NCBI RefSeq assembly: GCF_000698575.1
Contig: NZ_JFHD01000002.1
Coordinates: 310,001 to 374,000 of the forward strand
Direction of reading: 5' to 3'
Source: Caballeronia zhejiangensis
GTDB taxonomy: Bacteria > Pseudomonadota > Gammaproteobacteria > Burkholderiales > Burkholderiaceae
DNA length: 64,000 bases
Part shown: positions 49,477 to 58,234 of the stretch, piece by piece
Position numbering within the stretch: position 1 is the stretch's first letter
How the letters are laid out: each line of letters opens with the position of its first letter
Notes under the pieces: generated by a model
Databases searched by the model: none
What the model was told of the DNA's origin: nothing
Seen by the model: only the letters and a program-made list of their open reading frames with translations
Translations under genes and position numbers: made by a program

Positions 49477-50874
49477 TCAATTTGCGTTTGATTCGCGCAT
49501 CAGCGCTTCGATTTCGTCGGCGGCGACGGGCACTTCGCGCGTGAGCAACTCGCAGCCGTTTTCGGTGACGATGGCGTCGTCCTCGATGCGAATGCCGATA
49601 TTCCAATATTGTTCCGGCACGTCTTCGGCGGCGCGCACGTAGAGACCCGGCTCGATCGTGAGCGCCATGCCGGGCGCGAGCGCGCGCCATGGTCGTGCGC
49701 CTTGCTCGTCGAGCGGGCCGTCGGCTTCGCGGTATTCGCCCGCGTCGTGCACGTCCATGCCGATCCAGTGTCCCGTGCGATGCATATAGAAGCGCGCGTA
49801 GGCACGTTGCGCGAGGACGTCGTCGACGCTGCCGAACTTCGCCTTGTCGAGGATGCCGGTATCGAGCAAGCCTTGCGACAGCACTTTCAACGCAGCCTGA
49901 TGCGGCGCGTCGAAGCTGACGCCGGCGCGTGTGGCATCGATGGCCGCGGCTTGCGCGGCGAGCACGATTTCGTACAGTTCGCGCTGCGCCGGAGTGAAAC
50001 GGCCGCTAGCGGGGAACGTGCGCGTGATGTCGGATGCGTAGCCGTCCAGCTCGCACGCGGCGTCGATGAGAATCAGGTCGCCGTCGCGCGCGATCGCGTT
50101 GCCAGCCGGATAGTGCAGCACGCAGGCGTTCGCGCCCGCCGCGACGATCGATCCATACGCCGGCGACTGCGCGCCGTGGCGGCGGAACGTGTACAGCAAT
50201 TCGGCTTCGATTTCGTACTCGCGCATGCCCGGGCGGCACGCGCGCATCGCGCGACGGTGCGCTTCGGCGGAGATCGATGCCGCGCGGCGCATGATCGAGA
50301 TTTCGTGCGCGTCTTTCACGAGCCGCATCTCGTCGAGAACCGGCAGCAGGTTCTCCGCGCGGGCGGGAGCGCGCACGCCGGTGCGGCTTTGCGCGCGCAC
50401 GGCGGCGAGCCAGGCGCGCACCCGGGCATCCAGTTCCGCCGATGTGCCGAGCGCGTAGTGAAGCGCGGGTTTGTCGGCGATCATGCGCGGCATCTCCTGG
50501 TCGATCGAATCGATGGCAAACGCGGCGTCGAAGCCGAAAGCGTCGCGCGCGGCGTCGGGGCCGAAGCGAAAGCCTTCCCAGGTTTCGCGCTCCGCGTTCT
50601 TCTCGCGACAAAAAAGGATCGACACGGGCTCGCCGTCCTGCGCGCTCGCGTTCAGCACGAGCGTCGCTTCGGGTTCGTTGAAGCCCGTCAGATAGTAGAA
50701 GTAGCTGTCGTGACGGAAAGGGTAGTCCGTGTCGCGGTTGCGCAGGACTTCCGGCGCGGTCGGCACGATGGCGACGCCGCCGCCGCGTGCACGCAACGCG
50801 GCGAGCACGCGCTCGCGACGCGCACGGAAAATGTCGACGGCGATGGGGCTGGCGAGTTCGGTCGATGAGTTCAT
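49477..50874 (-). CDS. pepP: Xaa-Pro aminopeptidase
   Basis: 465 residues, pita-bread M24 family. The dinuclear metal ligands lie in LIDAACELDGYASDITRTF (two Asp), HRTGHWIGMDVHD (His), LTIEPGLYV (Glu) and IEDDAIVTENGCELLT (Glu). It removes N-terminal residues preceding proline. An N-terminal creatinase-like domain precedes the catalytic half. Operon with ubiH. Confidence 0.96.
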   Translation of the reverse strand: MNSSTELASPIAVDIFRARRERVLAALRARGGGVAIVPTAPEVLRNRDTDYPFRHDSYFYYLTGFNEPEATLVLNASAQDGEPVSILFCREKNAERETWEGFRFGPDAARDAFGFDAAFAIDSIDQEMPRMIADKPALHYALGTSAELDARVRAWLAAVRAQSRTGVRAPARAENLLPVLDEMRLVKDAHEISIMRRAASISAEAHRRAMRACRPGMREYEIEAELLYTFRRHGAQSPAYGSIVAAGANACVLHYPAGNAIARDGDLILIDAACELDGYASDITRTFPASGRFTPAQRELYEIVLAAQAAAIDATRAGVSFDAPHQAALKVLSQGLLDTGILDKAKFGSVDDVLAQRAYARFYMHRTGHWIGMDVHDAGEYREADGPLDEQGARPWRALAPGMALTIEPGLYVRAAEDVPEQYWNIGIRIEDDAIVTENGCELLTREVPVAADEIEALMRESNAN

Positions 50875-50910
50875 GCGCCGATTGTAGCGCCGGCTTCACG
50901 ATGCGCGCAC

Positions 50911-50974
50911 TCGGCCATTCGACATAGGCCAAAACGACGGCGACGCGTGAATTTGCCTATGCCATTCGGCCTAG
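50911..50974. repeat. Inverted repeat pair including GGCCGAATGGC-type motif (copies C and D)
   Basis: TTTGCCTATGCCATTCGGCC (50953-50972) is a near match to the reverse complement of 50911-50932 (TTGGCCTATG then TCGAATGGCC when read on the minus strand). The two arms face each other across about 20 bases, so a hairpin can form. The right arm contains the exact reverse complement of an 11-base part of the GGCCGAATGGCC motif. Location: after the THUMP methyltransferase, before pepP. Confidence 0.55.
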
Positions 50975-51002
50975 TGGCGCGGCGAGTGACCGCGCCGCAT
51001 AC

Positions 51003-52307
51003 TCATTCGCCAGCGGGACGATTGCGCACGCTGCCCGCGATCAGATCGAAGCGAAACAGGCGGCATTCGAGCGCGCCGTTGAAAAGCGGCGTTTTCGTCG
51101 ATTCGCGCAGCCGCAGCAAGCCCGGCAACTTGCGGTCGGACGTGAGCACGTAGGCGCGCCATCCCGGAAAGCGCTGTTTGAGCGCGTTGCCGAAGGAGAC
51201 GAAGAACTCGGTGTCGGCCGGATCGGGTTGCGCGCGGGCGAAGGCGTCCTCGTCTTCGCGGCGGGAGCGCGCCGTATCGCGAATTTCGCCGCGCGGGCCG
51301 CGTCCGCGCACTTCGATACGCTCGCCGTACGGCGGATTCGCGATCAGAATGCCGGGCGCGTCGGTCGGCGGGACCATATTGCGGGCATCGACTTGCTTGA
51401 GCGAAAGGTCGGTGATGCCCGCGCGGGTCAGGTTCGCGCGCGCTTTTTCGAGCATGTCGCCGGAAATGTCGCTGCCGAAGATGCTCAACTCGGCTTGCGA
51501 CGCACGCGCGGCGCGGCGTTGTTCGAGCGCGGCCGTCTTGAGCTTCTGCCACATGCCGGGATGGAACGGCTTCAGCTTTTCGAAGCCGAAGCGCCGATCG
51601 TTGCCCGGCGCGATGTTGAGCGCCGTTTGTGCGGCTTCGGCGAGGAAGGTGCCGCTGCCGCACATCGGGTCGAAGAGCGGCGTGCCGGGCGTCCATCCGG
51701 TCAGGCGCAGAATGCCCGCGGCGAGATTCTCGCGCAGCGGCGCGGCGCCCTTGTCCAGGCGCCAGCCGCGTTTGAAGAGCGGCTCGCCGGAGGTATCGAG
51801 ATAGAGCGTGCACTCGTTCAGCGTGAGGAACGCGAACACGCGGACGTCGGGCTGGGCGGTGTCGATGCTCGGCCGCGCGCCGGCCACGTCGCGCAGGCGA
51901 TCGCAGACGGCGTCCTTCACGCGCAGCGTCGTGAATTCGAGGCTTTTCACCGGCGATTTGATTGCGGTGAGATCGACGCGCATCGTCTGGCTGGGCGTGA
52001 ACCATTGCTCCCAGCGCTGGCGATGCGTGAGTTCGTAGATGTCTTGCTCGTTGCGATAGGGGCCTTGCGCGACTTTGAGAAGCACGCGGCTCGCGATGCG
52101 CGAATGCAGATTCGCCGCCATGCCCGCGACCCAGCCGCCCCGAAAGTGCACGCCGCCGGGCACTTGCGTGCCGACGATCAGCGATCCGCCGCCGGAAAGG
52201 GGCGCGTCGGCCACGTGCCTTTCCCCGATCTCCGCCAACTCGGCGGCAAGCGGTGCTTCGAGACCGCGCGGGCAGGGGACGAACCAGTCGAAGAGGGGGG
52301 AGGCCAT
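51003..52307 (-). CDS. THUMP-domain rRNA methyltransferase (RlmL-like)
   Basis: 434 residues. N-terminal THUMP RNA-binding region followed by a UPF0020-type methyltransferase: FDPMCGSGTFLAEAAQTALN (SAM motif I, near residue 213), FGSDISGDMLEKARANL and the catalytic ANPPYGERIE (NPPY) near residue 325. It resembles the RlmL half of E. coli RlmKL, which makes m2G2445 in 23S rRNA; the RlmK half is absent. RNA target therefore inferred. An Arg/Glu-rich insertion of about 30 residues follows NPPYGE. Confidence 0.9.
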   Translation of the reverse strand: MASPLFDWFVPCPRGLEAPLAAELAEIGERHVADAPLSGGGSLIVGTQVPGGVHFRGGWVAGMAANLHSRIASRVLLKVAQGPYRNEQDIYELTHRQRWEQWFTPSQTMRVDLTAIKSPVKSLEFTTLRVKDAVCDRLRDVAGARPSIDTAQPDVRVFAFLTLNECTLYLDTSGEPLFKRGWRLDKGAAPLRENLAAGILRLTGWTPGTPLFDPMCGSGTFLAEAAQTALNIAPGNDRRFGFEKLKPFHPGMWQKLKTAALEQRRAARASQAELSIFGSDISGDMLEKARANLTRAGITDLSLKQVDARNMVPPTDAPGILIANPPYGERIEVRGRGPRGEIRDTARSRREDEDAFARAQPDPADTEFFVSFGNALKQRFPGWRAYVLTSDRKLPGLLRLRESTKTPLFNGALECRLFRFDLIAGSVRNRPAGE

Positions 52308-52385
52308 GTGGTGCTTTTTCGGACGTGTAAAGGCGGTATTGTACGCGGGGTGTTACAGCTGGCATGCGGTGCGGTTTCGTTGCCG

Positions 52386-52427
52386 GAAAAAGAAAGCGCC
52401 AGCTTCCTCGAATGCGGAAGCTGGCGC
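52386..52427 (-). terminator. Rho-independent terminator after pntB
   Basis: A perfect 12-bp stem GCGCCAGCTTCC (52396-52407) / GGAAGCTGGCGC (52416-52427), 8-base loop; on the minus strand followed by TTTCTTTTT. A smaller hairpin (CGGTTCG..CGAACCG) lies between it and the pntB stop. Confidence 0.9.
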
Positions 52428-52460
52428 GATCGGTTCGGGGGATTCGAACCGGCTTGGCGC

Positions 52461-53903
52461 CTAATCCACCGCCTTCATCATCTCCTCGACCACCTTCTTC
52501 GCGTCCCCGAACACCATCATCGTCTTGTCCATATAGAACAGTTCGTTGTCGAGGCCGGCGTAACCTGCCGCCATCGACCGTTTGTTCACGATGATCGTCC
52601 GAGCCTTGTACGCTTCGAGAATCGGCATCCCCGCGATCGGCGATTTCGGATCGGTCTTCGCGGCCGGGTTGACGACGTCGTTCGCGCCGAGCACGAGCAC
52701 CACGTCCGTCTGACCGAACTCGCTATTGATGTCCTCCATCTCCTGAACCATCTCGTACGGCACTTCGGCTTCCGCCAGCAGCACGTTCATGTGCCCCGGC
52801 ATCCGCCCCGCGACGGGGTGAATCGCGTACCGCACATCGATGCCTTTCTCGACGAGCTTGTCGGTCAGCTCCTTCAACGCGTGCTGCGCGCGCGCGACCG
52901 CGAGGCCGTAACCCGGCACGATCACCACGCTTTCCGCGTTGCCGAGCATGAACGCGGCGTCATCGGCGGAACCGGATTTGACGGGGCGCTGCTCCGTCGA
53001 TCCGCCCGCCGCCGCACCGCCCGCCTCGCCGCCGAAGCCGCCGAGAATCACGTTGAAGAACGAGCGGTTCATTGCCTTGCACATGATGTACGACAGAATC
53101 GCACCCGACGAGCCGACGAGCGAACCCGCGATGATCAGCATCGGATTGTTCAGCGAGAAGCCGATGCCCGCCGCCGCCCAGCCCGAGTACGAGTTCAGCA
53201 TCGACACGACCACGGGCATGTCCGCGCCGCCGATCGGAATGATGATGAGCACGCCCAGCGCGAACGCGATGATCGTCATGATGATGAACGGCAGCCACGA
53301 TTCGGTGAGCATGAAGATCACGCCGAAGCCGATCATCGCGATGGCGAGCAGCAGGTTGATCAGATGCTGTCCCGAGTACGTGACCGGCGCGCCCTGAAAG
53401 AGCCGGAACTTGTACTTGCCCGAGAGCTTCCCGAACGCGATGACCGAGCCCGAGAACGTGATCGCGCCGACAAACGTGCCGATGAACAACTCGACCCGAT
53501 TGCCATACGGAATCGGCTCGCCGAGCGGTGCGAGCCCGAACGCGGCGGGCTCCGCCACGACACCATAGGCGATGCAGACAGCCGCGAGACCGATCAGCGA
53601 GTGCATCGCCGCGACGAGCTCGGGCATCTTCGTCATCTCGACTTTTGCCGCGATGTACGCGCCCGCGCCGCCGCCGATGATCAGCGCGACGAACAGCAGC
53701 GACAGCCCGAGCGCGAGATTCGCTTCGAGAAACGCGGCCTGCTTCACGATCAGCGCGAGCGTGGTGAGAATGGCGATCGCCATGCCCGCCATGCCGAACG
53801 TATTGCCGATGCGCGCGGTCTTCGGATTCGACAAGCCCTTCAACGCCTGAATGAAGCACACCGAGGCGATGAGATACAGGAGAGTAACGACGTTAAGGCT
53901 CAT
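52461..53903 (-). CDS. pntB: Proton-translocating NAD(P) transhydrogenase subunit beta
   Basis: 480 residues. Eight or nine membrane helices (domain II part) fill the first 280 residues; the C-terminal NADP(H)-binding domain III shows VVIVPGYGLAVARAQHAL, HPVAGRMPGHMNVLLAEA and VVLVLGANDVVNPAAK. It couples proton entry to NADPH formation. Its ATG directly abuts the stop of the small alpha-2 subunit, so the three genes form one operon read leftwards. Confidence 0.97.
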   Translation of the reverse strand: MSLNVVTLLYLIASVCFIQALKGLSNPKTARIGNTFGMAGMAIAILTTLALIVKQAAFLEANLALGLSLLFVALIIGGGAGAYIAAKVEMTKMPELVAAMHSLIGLAAVCIAYGVVAEPAAFGLAPLGEPIPYGNRVELFIGTFVGAITFSGSVIAFGKLSGKYKFRLFQGAPVTYSGQHLINLLLAIAMIGFGVIFMLTESWLPFIIMTIIAFALGVLIIIPIGGADMPVVVSMLNSYSGWAAAGIGFSLNNPMLIIAGSLVGSSGAILSYIMCKAMNRSFFNVILGGFGGEAGGAAAGGSTEQRPVKSGSADDAAFMLGNAESVVIVPGYGLAVARAQHALKELTDKLVEKGIDVRYAIHPVAGRMPGHMNVLLAEAEVPYEMVQEMEDINSEFGQTDVVLVLGANDVVNPAAKTDPKSPIAGMPILEAYKARTIIVNKRSMAAGYAGLDNELFYMDKTMMVFGDAKKVVEEMMKAVD

Positions 53904-54224
53904 TTACGCGCCCTCCTTGCTCGTGATCTTCTTGGGCTCTTTCTTCTTGAACATCTCGAGCATTCGCCGTGTGACGAGAAAGCCGCCGAACACGTTTACG
54001 GCCGCGAGCAGCACCGCGAGCGTGCCGAAGAACTTGCCCGCAGCGCCGACCGTCAGGCCGACAGCCAGCATCGCGCCGACGATGACGATCGCCGAAATCG
54101 CGTTGGTCACGGCCATGAGCGGCGTATGCAGCGCGGGCGTGACGTTCCACACGACGTGGTAGCCGACGTAAATGGCCAGCACGAAGATGATGAGGTTGAT
54201 CACCGTGTGATTGATGACATCCAT
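53904..54224 (-). CDS. pntAB: NAD(P) transhydrogenase subunit alpha, part 2 (membrane segment)
   Basis: A 106-residue protein of three membrane helices ([59 protein letters not shown]) corresponding to the C-terminal membrane part of E. coli PntA. Separate coding of alpha-1 and alpha-2 is normal in many proteobacteria, for example Rhodospirillum. A charged tail (KKKEPKKI) ends the protein. Confidence 0.95.
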   Translation of the reverse strand: MDVINHTVINLIIFVLAIYVGYHVVWNVTPALHTPLMAVTNAISAIVIVGAMLAVGLTVGAAGKFFGTLAVLLAAVNVFGGFLVTRRMLEMFKKKEPKKITSKEGA

Positions 54225-54236
54225 GTGCGTCTCCGT

Positions 54237-55382
54237 TCAGGCCGTGGCGCGGGCGAGTTGTCCGTCGCGGCACTGGAGCGTGGCCGCGACGATATCGTCC
54301 GCGAGATCGATGTTGAGCGTGCCTTCCTTCGTGATGATCAGCTTCAGGAAGTCGAGAAGATTGCGGGCGTAGAGCGCGGAGGCATCGGCGCCGACCATCG
54401 AAGCGAGATTCGTGTGGCCGACGATATGCACGCCGTGCTTCATCACCACCGTGTCGACTTCGGTGAGCGGACAGTTGCCGCCTTTCCTGCCCTCGAACTC
54501 GGGACCGCGTCCGGCGGCGAGATCGACGATCACGGAGCCCGGCTTCATGTGCTTCACCGTTTCGACAGAAATCAGCGTCGGCGCGGGGCGGCCGGGAATC
54601 AGCGCCGTCGAGATGACAATGTCCGCCGCCTTCGCACGTTCGTGCACCTGCGCCGATTGCCGCGCGAGCCAGCTCGGCGGCATCGGGCGCGCGTAACCGC
54701 CGACGCCTTCCGCCGCTTCGCGTTCCTCATCGGTTTCGAACGGCACGTCGACGAACTTCGCGCCGAGCGATTCGATCTGCTCCTTCACCGCCGGACGCAC
54801 ATCGGATGCTTCGACGACCGCGCCCAGACGCTTGGCCGTCGCGATTGCCTGCAAGCCCGCGACGCCTGCGCCGAGCACGAGCACGCGCGCCGCTTTCACG
54901 GTGCCGGCGGCGGTCATCAGCATCGGCATGAAGCGCTGGTAATACTGGCAGGCCATCAGCACGGCCTTGTATCCGGCGATGTTCGCCTGCGAAGACAGCA
55001 CGTCGAGACTCTGCGCGCGCGTCGTGCGTGGCGCGGCTTCGAGCGCGAACGCAGTGACGCCCGCCGACGCGAGCCGCGCGGTGTTCTCTGTATTGAAAGG
55101 ATCGAGCATGCCGATGAGCACGGCGCCCGGCTTGAGCATCGCCAGTTCGCTTTCGCTCGGCGATTGCACCTTGAGGACGATCTCGGCGGAAAAGGCCGTG
55201 GCGGCATCGACAAGGTCCGCGCCTGCTTGCGCGAACGCATCGTCGATATAGCTTGCCGGCAAGCCCGCGCCGCTCTGGACAGAAACACGATGTCCTTGCG
55301 TGACGAGCTTTTTGACCGTTTCGGGCGTGGCGGCGACGCGCGCCTCGTTCGCCCGCGTTTCAGCAGGCACTCCAATGTGCAT
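54237..55382 (-). CDS. pntAA: NAD(P) transhydrogenase subunit alpha, part 1 (NAD-binding)
   Basis: 381 residues. Soluble NAD(H)-binding domain I: HIGVPAETRANEARVAATPE at the start, RVLVLGAGVAGLQAIATAKR (Rossmann motif, near residue 170), VIVDLAAGRGPEFEGRKGGN. The start at 55382 opens with the family MHIGVPAE. It lies 12 bases before the alpha-2 gene. No clear -35/-10 pair was identified upstream. Confidence 0.96.
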   Translation of the reverse strand: MHIGVPAETRANEARVAATPETVKKLVTQGHRVSVQSGAGLPASYIDDAFAQAGADLVDAATAFSAEIVLKVQSPSESELAMLKPGAVLIGMLDPFNTENTARLASAGVTAFALEAAPRTTRAQSLDVLSSQANIAGYKAVLMACQYYQRFMPMLMTAAGTVKAARVLVLGAGVAGLQAIATAKRLGAVVEASDVRPAVKEQIESLGAKFVDVPFETDEEREAAEGVGGYARPMPPSWLARQSAQVHERAKAADIVISTALIPGRPAPTLISVETVKHMKPGSVIVDLAAGRGPEFEGRKGGNCPLTEVDTVVMKHGVHIVGHTNLASMVGADASALYARNLLDFLKLIITKEGTLNIDLADDIVAATLQCRDGQLARATA

Positions 55383-55605
55383 CTTGTAATCCTCCTGTCT
55401 TTGTTGCCTTTTTCGCCCGGGCAAGGCTTAGGAAGGCTTAAGGCTGAGTTTTATTTCAAATGCTGGAACTGACGGCTATCTCAACTGTAACCGAAGATTG
55501 CACGCGCAAGAATCCGATCCGGCACCCGTTCCGTTTTGCCACAGTCAGCGCTTTCCCTTAGTCCGCGTGCGCGAGATCTGTGCGAGGACGGTAAAATATC
55601 TCACC

Positions 55606-56088
55606 ATGAAATCAGACACTTGGGCCCCCCACGTTACGGTGGCTGCCATCATCGAAAAGGATGGTCGTTTCCTCGTCATCGAGGAGCACACGTCGGCAGG
55701 GCTGCGAATCAACCAACCGGCCGGTCATCTCGAAGCGGGCGAAACGCTCGTCGATGCCGTGGTCCGCGAGGCGCTCGAAGAAACGGCGCATCGCTTCGAG
55801 CCGGAGGCAATCGTCGGCGCGTATATGACGCACTTCGCGCGGCCGGGGCGCGACGTCACGTATTTGCGTTTCACGTTTTGCGGCAAGTCGCTCGGCGAAG
55901 AAGCAGGCCGCGCGCTCGACGAAGGCATCGTGCGCGCGATGTGGCTCAGCGCGGACGAATTGCGCGCATCGGTCGACCGGCATCGGACGCCGCTCGTGAT
56001 GAAGTGTGTCGACAATTATTTATCCGGGCGGCGCGTCCCGCTCGATTTCATCCATACGCATTCGGTCGCGCCGGTGGTGCGGGCGTGA
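55606..56088 (+). CDS. nudJ: Nudix hydrolase NudJ-like
   Basis: 160 residues. The Nudix box runs from [10 protein letters not shown] to [10 protein letters not shown] with standard spacing. [20 protein letters not shown] precedes it and [19 protein letters not shown] follows. E. coli NudJ (a thiamin-pyrophosphate/HMP-PP phosphatase) is encoded immediately before mnmA, the same order as here, which supports the name. The ATG at 55606 follows GTAAAATATCTCACC, so the ribosome site is weak; -10-like TAAAAT (55592-55597) sits 9 bases before the start, raising the possibility of a leaderless or very short leader transcript. Confidence 0.88.
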   Translation: MKSDTWAPHVTVAAIIEKDGRFLVIEEHTSAGLRINQPAGHLEAGETLVDAVVREALEETAHRFEPEAIVGAYMTHFARPGRDVTYLRFTFCGKSLGEEAGRALDEGIVRAMWLSADELRASVDRHRTPLVMKCVDNYLSGRRVPLDFIHTHSVAPVVRA

Positions 56089-56095
56089 TATCCCT

Positions 56096-57226
56096 ATGAG
56101 CAAGAAACGAGTAGTGGTGGGCATGTCGGGCGGCGTGGATTCGTCCGTAACGGCATGGCTTCTGAAGGAACAGGGCTACGACGTCGTCGGCCTTTTCATG
56201 AAGAACTGGGAAGACGACGACGACGGCGAATACTGTTCGACCCGTCAGGACTGGATCGACGTCGTTTCCGTCGCGGATTTGATCGGCATCGACGTCGAAG
56301 CGGTCAACTTCGCCGCCGAATACAAGGACCGCGTGTTCGCCGAGTTTCTGCGCGAATATTCGGCCGGCCGCACGCCCAATCCGGACGTGCTTTGCAACGC
56401 CGAAATCAAGTTCAAGGCGTTCCTCGATCACGCGATGTCGCTCGGCGCGGAAACCATCGCGACGGGACATTACGCGCGCGTGCGCGAGCGCGATGGACTT
56501 TTCCAGTTGCTCAAGGCAACGGATTCGACGAAGGATCAGTCGTACTTTCTGCATCGATTGAATCAGGCGCAACTGTCGAAGACGCTCTTTCCGCTCGGCG
56601 AAATCCCGAAGACGAAAGTGCGCGAGATCGCCGCGCAAATCGGCCTGCCGAACGCCAAAAAGAAGGACTCGACCGGCATCTGCTTCATCGGCGAGCGGCC
56701 GTTCCGCGAATTCCTGAACCGCTATCTGCCGACAAAGCCCGGCCCCATGAAGACGGCCGAAGGCAAGATCGTCGGCGAGCATATCGGGCTTGCGTTCTAC
56801 ACATTCGGGCAGAGAAAGGGCATCGGCATCGGCGGCGCGAAAGACGGCAGCGGCGAACCGTGGTTCGTCGCGGGCAAGGACATGGCGTCGAACACGCTCT
56901 ATGTCGTGCAGGGGCACGATCATCCGTGGCTGCTGTCGCCGACGCTCGTGGCCGGAAACACGAGCTGGGTCGCGGGTTTCGCGCCGGAAGAGGGCGCGGC
57001 GTGCGGCGCGAAGACGCGCTATCGGCAGCAGGATGCGGCGTGCCGCTTCGCCAACGCGGACGATGGCCGTTTCGCGCTTCATTTCGACGACGCACAGTGG
57101 GCCGTGACGCCGGGACAATCCGCCGTGCTGTATCAGGAAGACGTGTGTCTGGGTGGCGGAATCATCGAACACGCGGCGGCTGGGCACGAGTCGCCGCAAG
57201 TTGCGGCGCTCGCTGCGGCGCGTTGA
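56096..57226 (+). CDS. mnmA: tRNA 2-thiouridylase MnmA
   Basis: 376 residues. It activates and thiolates U34 of tRNA(Lys, Glu, Gln). The PP-loop [18 protein letters not shown] lies near residue 10; the catalytic cysteines are in [12 protein letters not shown] and [24 protein letters not shown] is a further family block. It begins 7 bases after nudJ. A terminator with a UUCG loop follows. Confidence 0.97.
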   Translation: MSKKRVVVGMSGGVDSSVTAWLLKEQGYDVVGLFMKNWEDDDDGEYCSTRQDWIDVVSVADLIGIDVEAVNFAAEYKDRVFAEFLREYSAGRTPNPDVLCNAEIKFKAFLDHAMSLGAETIATGHYARVRERDGLFQLLKATDSTKDQSYFLHRLNQAQLSKTLFPLGEIPKTKVREIAAQIGLPNAKKKDSTGICFIGERPFREFLNRYLPTKPGPMKTAEGKIVGEHIGLAFYTFGQRKGIGIGGAKDGSGEPWFVAGKDMASNTLYVVQGHDHPWLLSPTLVAGNTSWVAGFAPEEGAACGAKTRYRQQDAACRFANADDGRFALHFDDAQWAVTPGQSAVLYQEDVCLGGGIIEHAAAGHESPQVAALAAAR

Positions 57227-57253
57227 GCATCTCCGGCGGCAAACGAGCGATCA

Positions 57254-57278
57254 GCTCCGACTTCGGTCGGGGCTTTTT
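57254..57278 (+). terminator. Rho-independent terminator after mnmA
   Basis: An 8-bp stem GCTCCGAC (57254-57261) / GTCGGGGC (57266-57273) with one G-T pair, closed by an extra-stable C(TTCG)G tetraloop, followed by TTTTT. Confidence 0.9.
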
Positions 57279-57324
57279 CCTATCGATCCGATAAAAACTT
57301 TTTTGAAACAGTCGCTTGATCGTC

Positions 57325-57340
57325 TATCTAGTGGTAGATA
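57325..57340. promoter_or_regulatory. TATCTA-GTGG-TAGATA inverted repeat, candidate operator 1
   Basis: Perfect 6+4+6 inverted repeat 44 bases before the TetR gene, within an AT-rich region suitable for a promoter. It shares the extended sequence TCTATCTAG..GTAGATAAT with the copy at 58143-58158. Confidence 0.7.
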
Positions 57341-57384
57341 ATTAACGCACACCGAATGCAGGGACAATTGCAGAGATACGCGAA

Positions 57385-57942
57385 ATGGACAAGAACACGG
57401 TACGCGACGCTTTACTGGATCACGCTCAGACGCTGTTGATGACGCGCGGGTACAACGGCTTCAGTTTTCGCGATTTGTCCGAACTGGTCGGCGTGAAAAC
57501 GTCGAGCATTCACTATTATTTCCCGACCAAGGAAGATCTCGCGCTCGAAGCGGTCAATGCGTATAGCGCCGACGTGATGTCGACGATCTACGCGATCGAC
57601 AGCTCCGCCCCGGCCGACAAGAAACTCGACCGCTATACGAAGCTATTTGGAAGGATCATCGGCGACGGCAATCAGATTTGTCTGTGCGGCATGCTTGCGT
57701 CGGATATCGAGTCGCTGCCGGAGAAAGTACGGCACGCGGTGCAATCGTTCTACAAGGCGAATGAAACCTGGCTGGCGAAAGTTCTGGCCGAAGGCGAAGC
57801 GCAAGACACGCTCGACGCTGGCGGAAAGCCTGAAGCGGCGGCACGCACCTTGTATGCAGCGTTTCAGGGGAGTTTGCTTGCATGCCGCCTGTTTCAGACG
57901 CGGTCGCGGCTTGAAGAGGTCGCAGACGCATTTCGGCGGTAG
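57385..57942 (+). CDS. TetR/AcrR family regulator with flanking operator-like repeats
   Basis: 185 residues. N-terminal helix-turn-helix: VRDALLDHAQTLLMTRGYNG, then VKTSSIHYYFPTKEDLALEA. The second domain has ICLCGMLASDIESLPEKV, the cysteine-containing phrase of the NemR/AcuR-like group that senses electrophiles, so a reactive cysteine switch is possible but unproven. Base composition is slightly less GC-rich than its neighbours. The gene is preceded by one TATCTA/TAGATA inverted repeat and followed by two more (57991, 58143). No obvious regulated gene shares its operon. Confidence 0.9.
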   Translation: MDKNTVRDALLDHAQTLLMTRGYNGFSFRDLSELVGVKTSSIHYYFPTKEDLALEAVNAYSADVMSTIYAIDSSAPADKKLDRYTKLFGRIIGDGNQICLCGMLASDIESLPEKVRHAVQSFYKANETWLAKVLAEGEAQDTLDAGGKPEAAARTLYAAFQGSLLACRLFQTRSRLEEVADAFRR

Positions 57943-57990
57943 ATAAGCCTGTGGATAACCTTGTGAAAAACCCCTGAACTGGGCGTTGAT

Positions 57991-58010
57991 TATCTACCGT
58001 TGAGTAGATA
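57991..58010. promoter_or_regulatory. TATCTAC-6-GTAGATA inverted repeat, candidate operator 2
   Basis: 7+6+7 inverted repeat about 50 bases after the TetR gene. Half-sites match the other two copies but the spacing is four bases longer. A further half-site GTAGATA overlaps the end of the gene (57940-57946). Confidence 0.5.
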
Positions 58011-58142
58011 GATTTTGGCGGAATAGAGCATTTCTCTGACCCGATTCGTCGTTCGAACCATGTCGCCGCACGCGGACCGATGGTTTCAGGAAGAAAAGGG
58101 GTTTGGGAGAGAATCGGTCGATCGCGCCCTTCGCCGGTGATC

Positions 58143-58158
58143 TATCTAGCAGTAGATA
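58143..58158. promoter_or_regulatory. TATCTA-GCAG-TAGATA inverted repeat, candidate operator 3
   Basis: Same 6+4+6 form as operator 1, with identical outer bases. It lies 92 bases from the 3' end of the GST gene and has no gene starting downstream on either strand within the gap. Confidence 0.65.
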
Positions 58159-58185
58159 ATCTTCGATCTCACTTTGCGCTTCCGA

Positions 58186-58211
58186 GTGCGCCGGAAGCTC
58201 CCGCCGCGCGC
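58186..58211 (-). terminator. Hairpin after the GST gene (possible terminator)
   Basis: AAGCTCCCGC (58196-58205 region) pairs with GCGGGAGCTT across a short CGC-rich loop, about 15-40 bases beyond the GST stop on the minus strand. There is no T-tract, so it is only a probable transcript end. Confidence 0.4.
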
Positions 58212-58234
58212 GGGAGCTTGGTCCAAGAAAGGAA

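Noticed and set aside
51600..52307. Possibility that the THUMP methyltransferase is a truncated RlmKL.
   Set aside because: Stand-alone RlmL-like proteins of this length are normal in many bacteria and both ends look intact.
52424..52455. On the minus strand GGTTCGAATCC looks like the T-arm of a tRNA, suggesting a tRNA remnant or attachment site.
   Set aside because: The five-base T-stem does not pair, there is no acceptor stem or anticodon arm, and the bases form a simple hairpin CGGTTCG/CGAACCG between pntB and its terminator.
51228..55472. A 1414-codon plus-strand frame across the methyltransferase and transhydrogenase genes.
   Set aside because: It is the antisense of four clearly conserved genes and has shadow-type composition.
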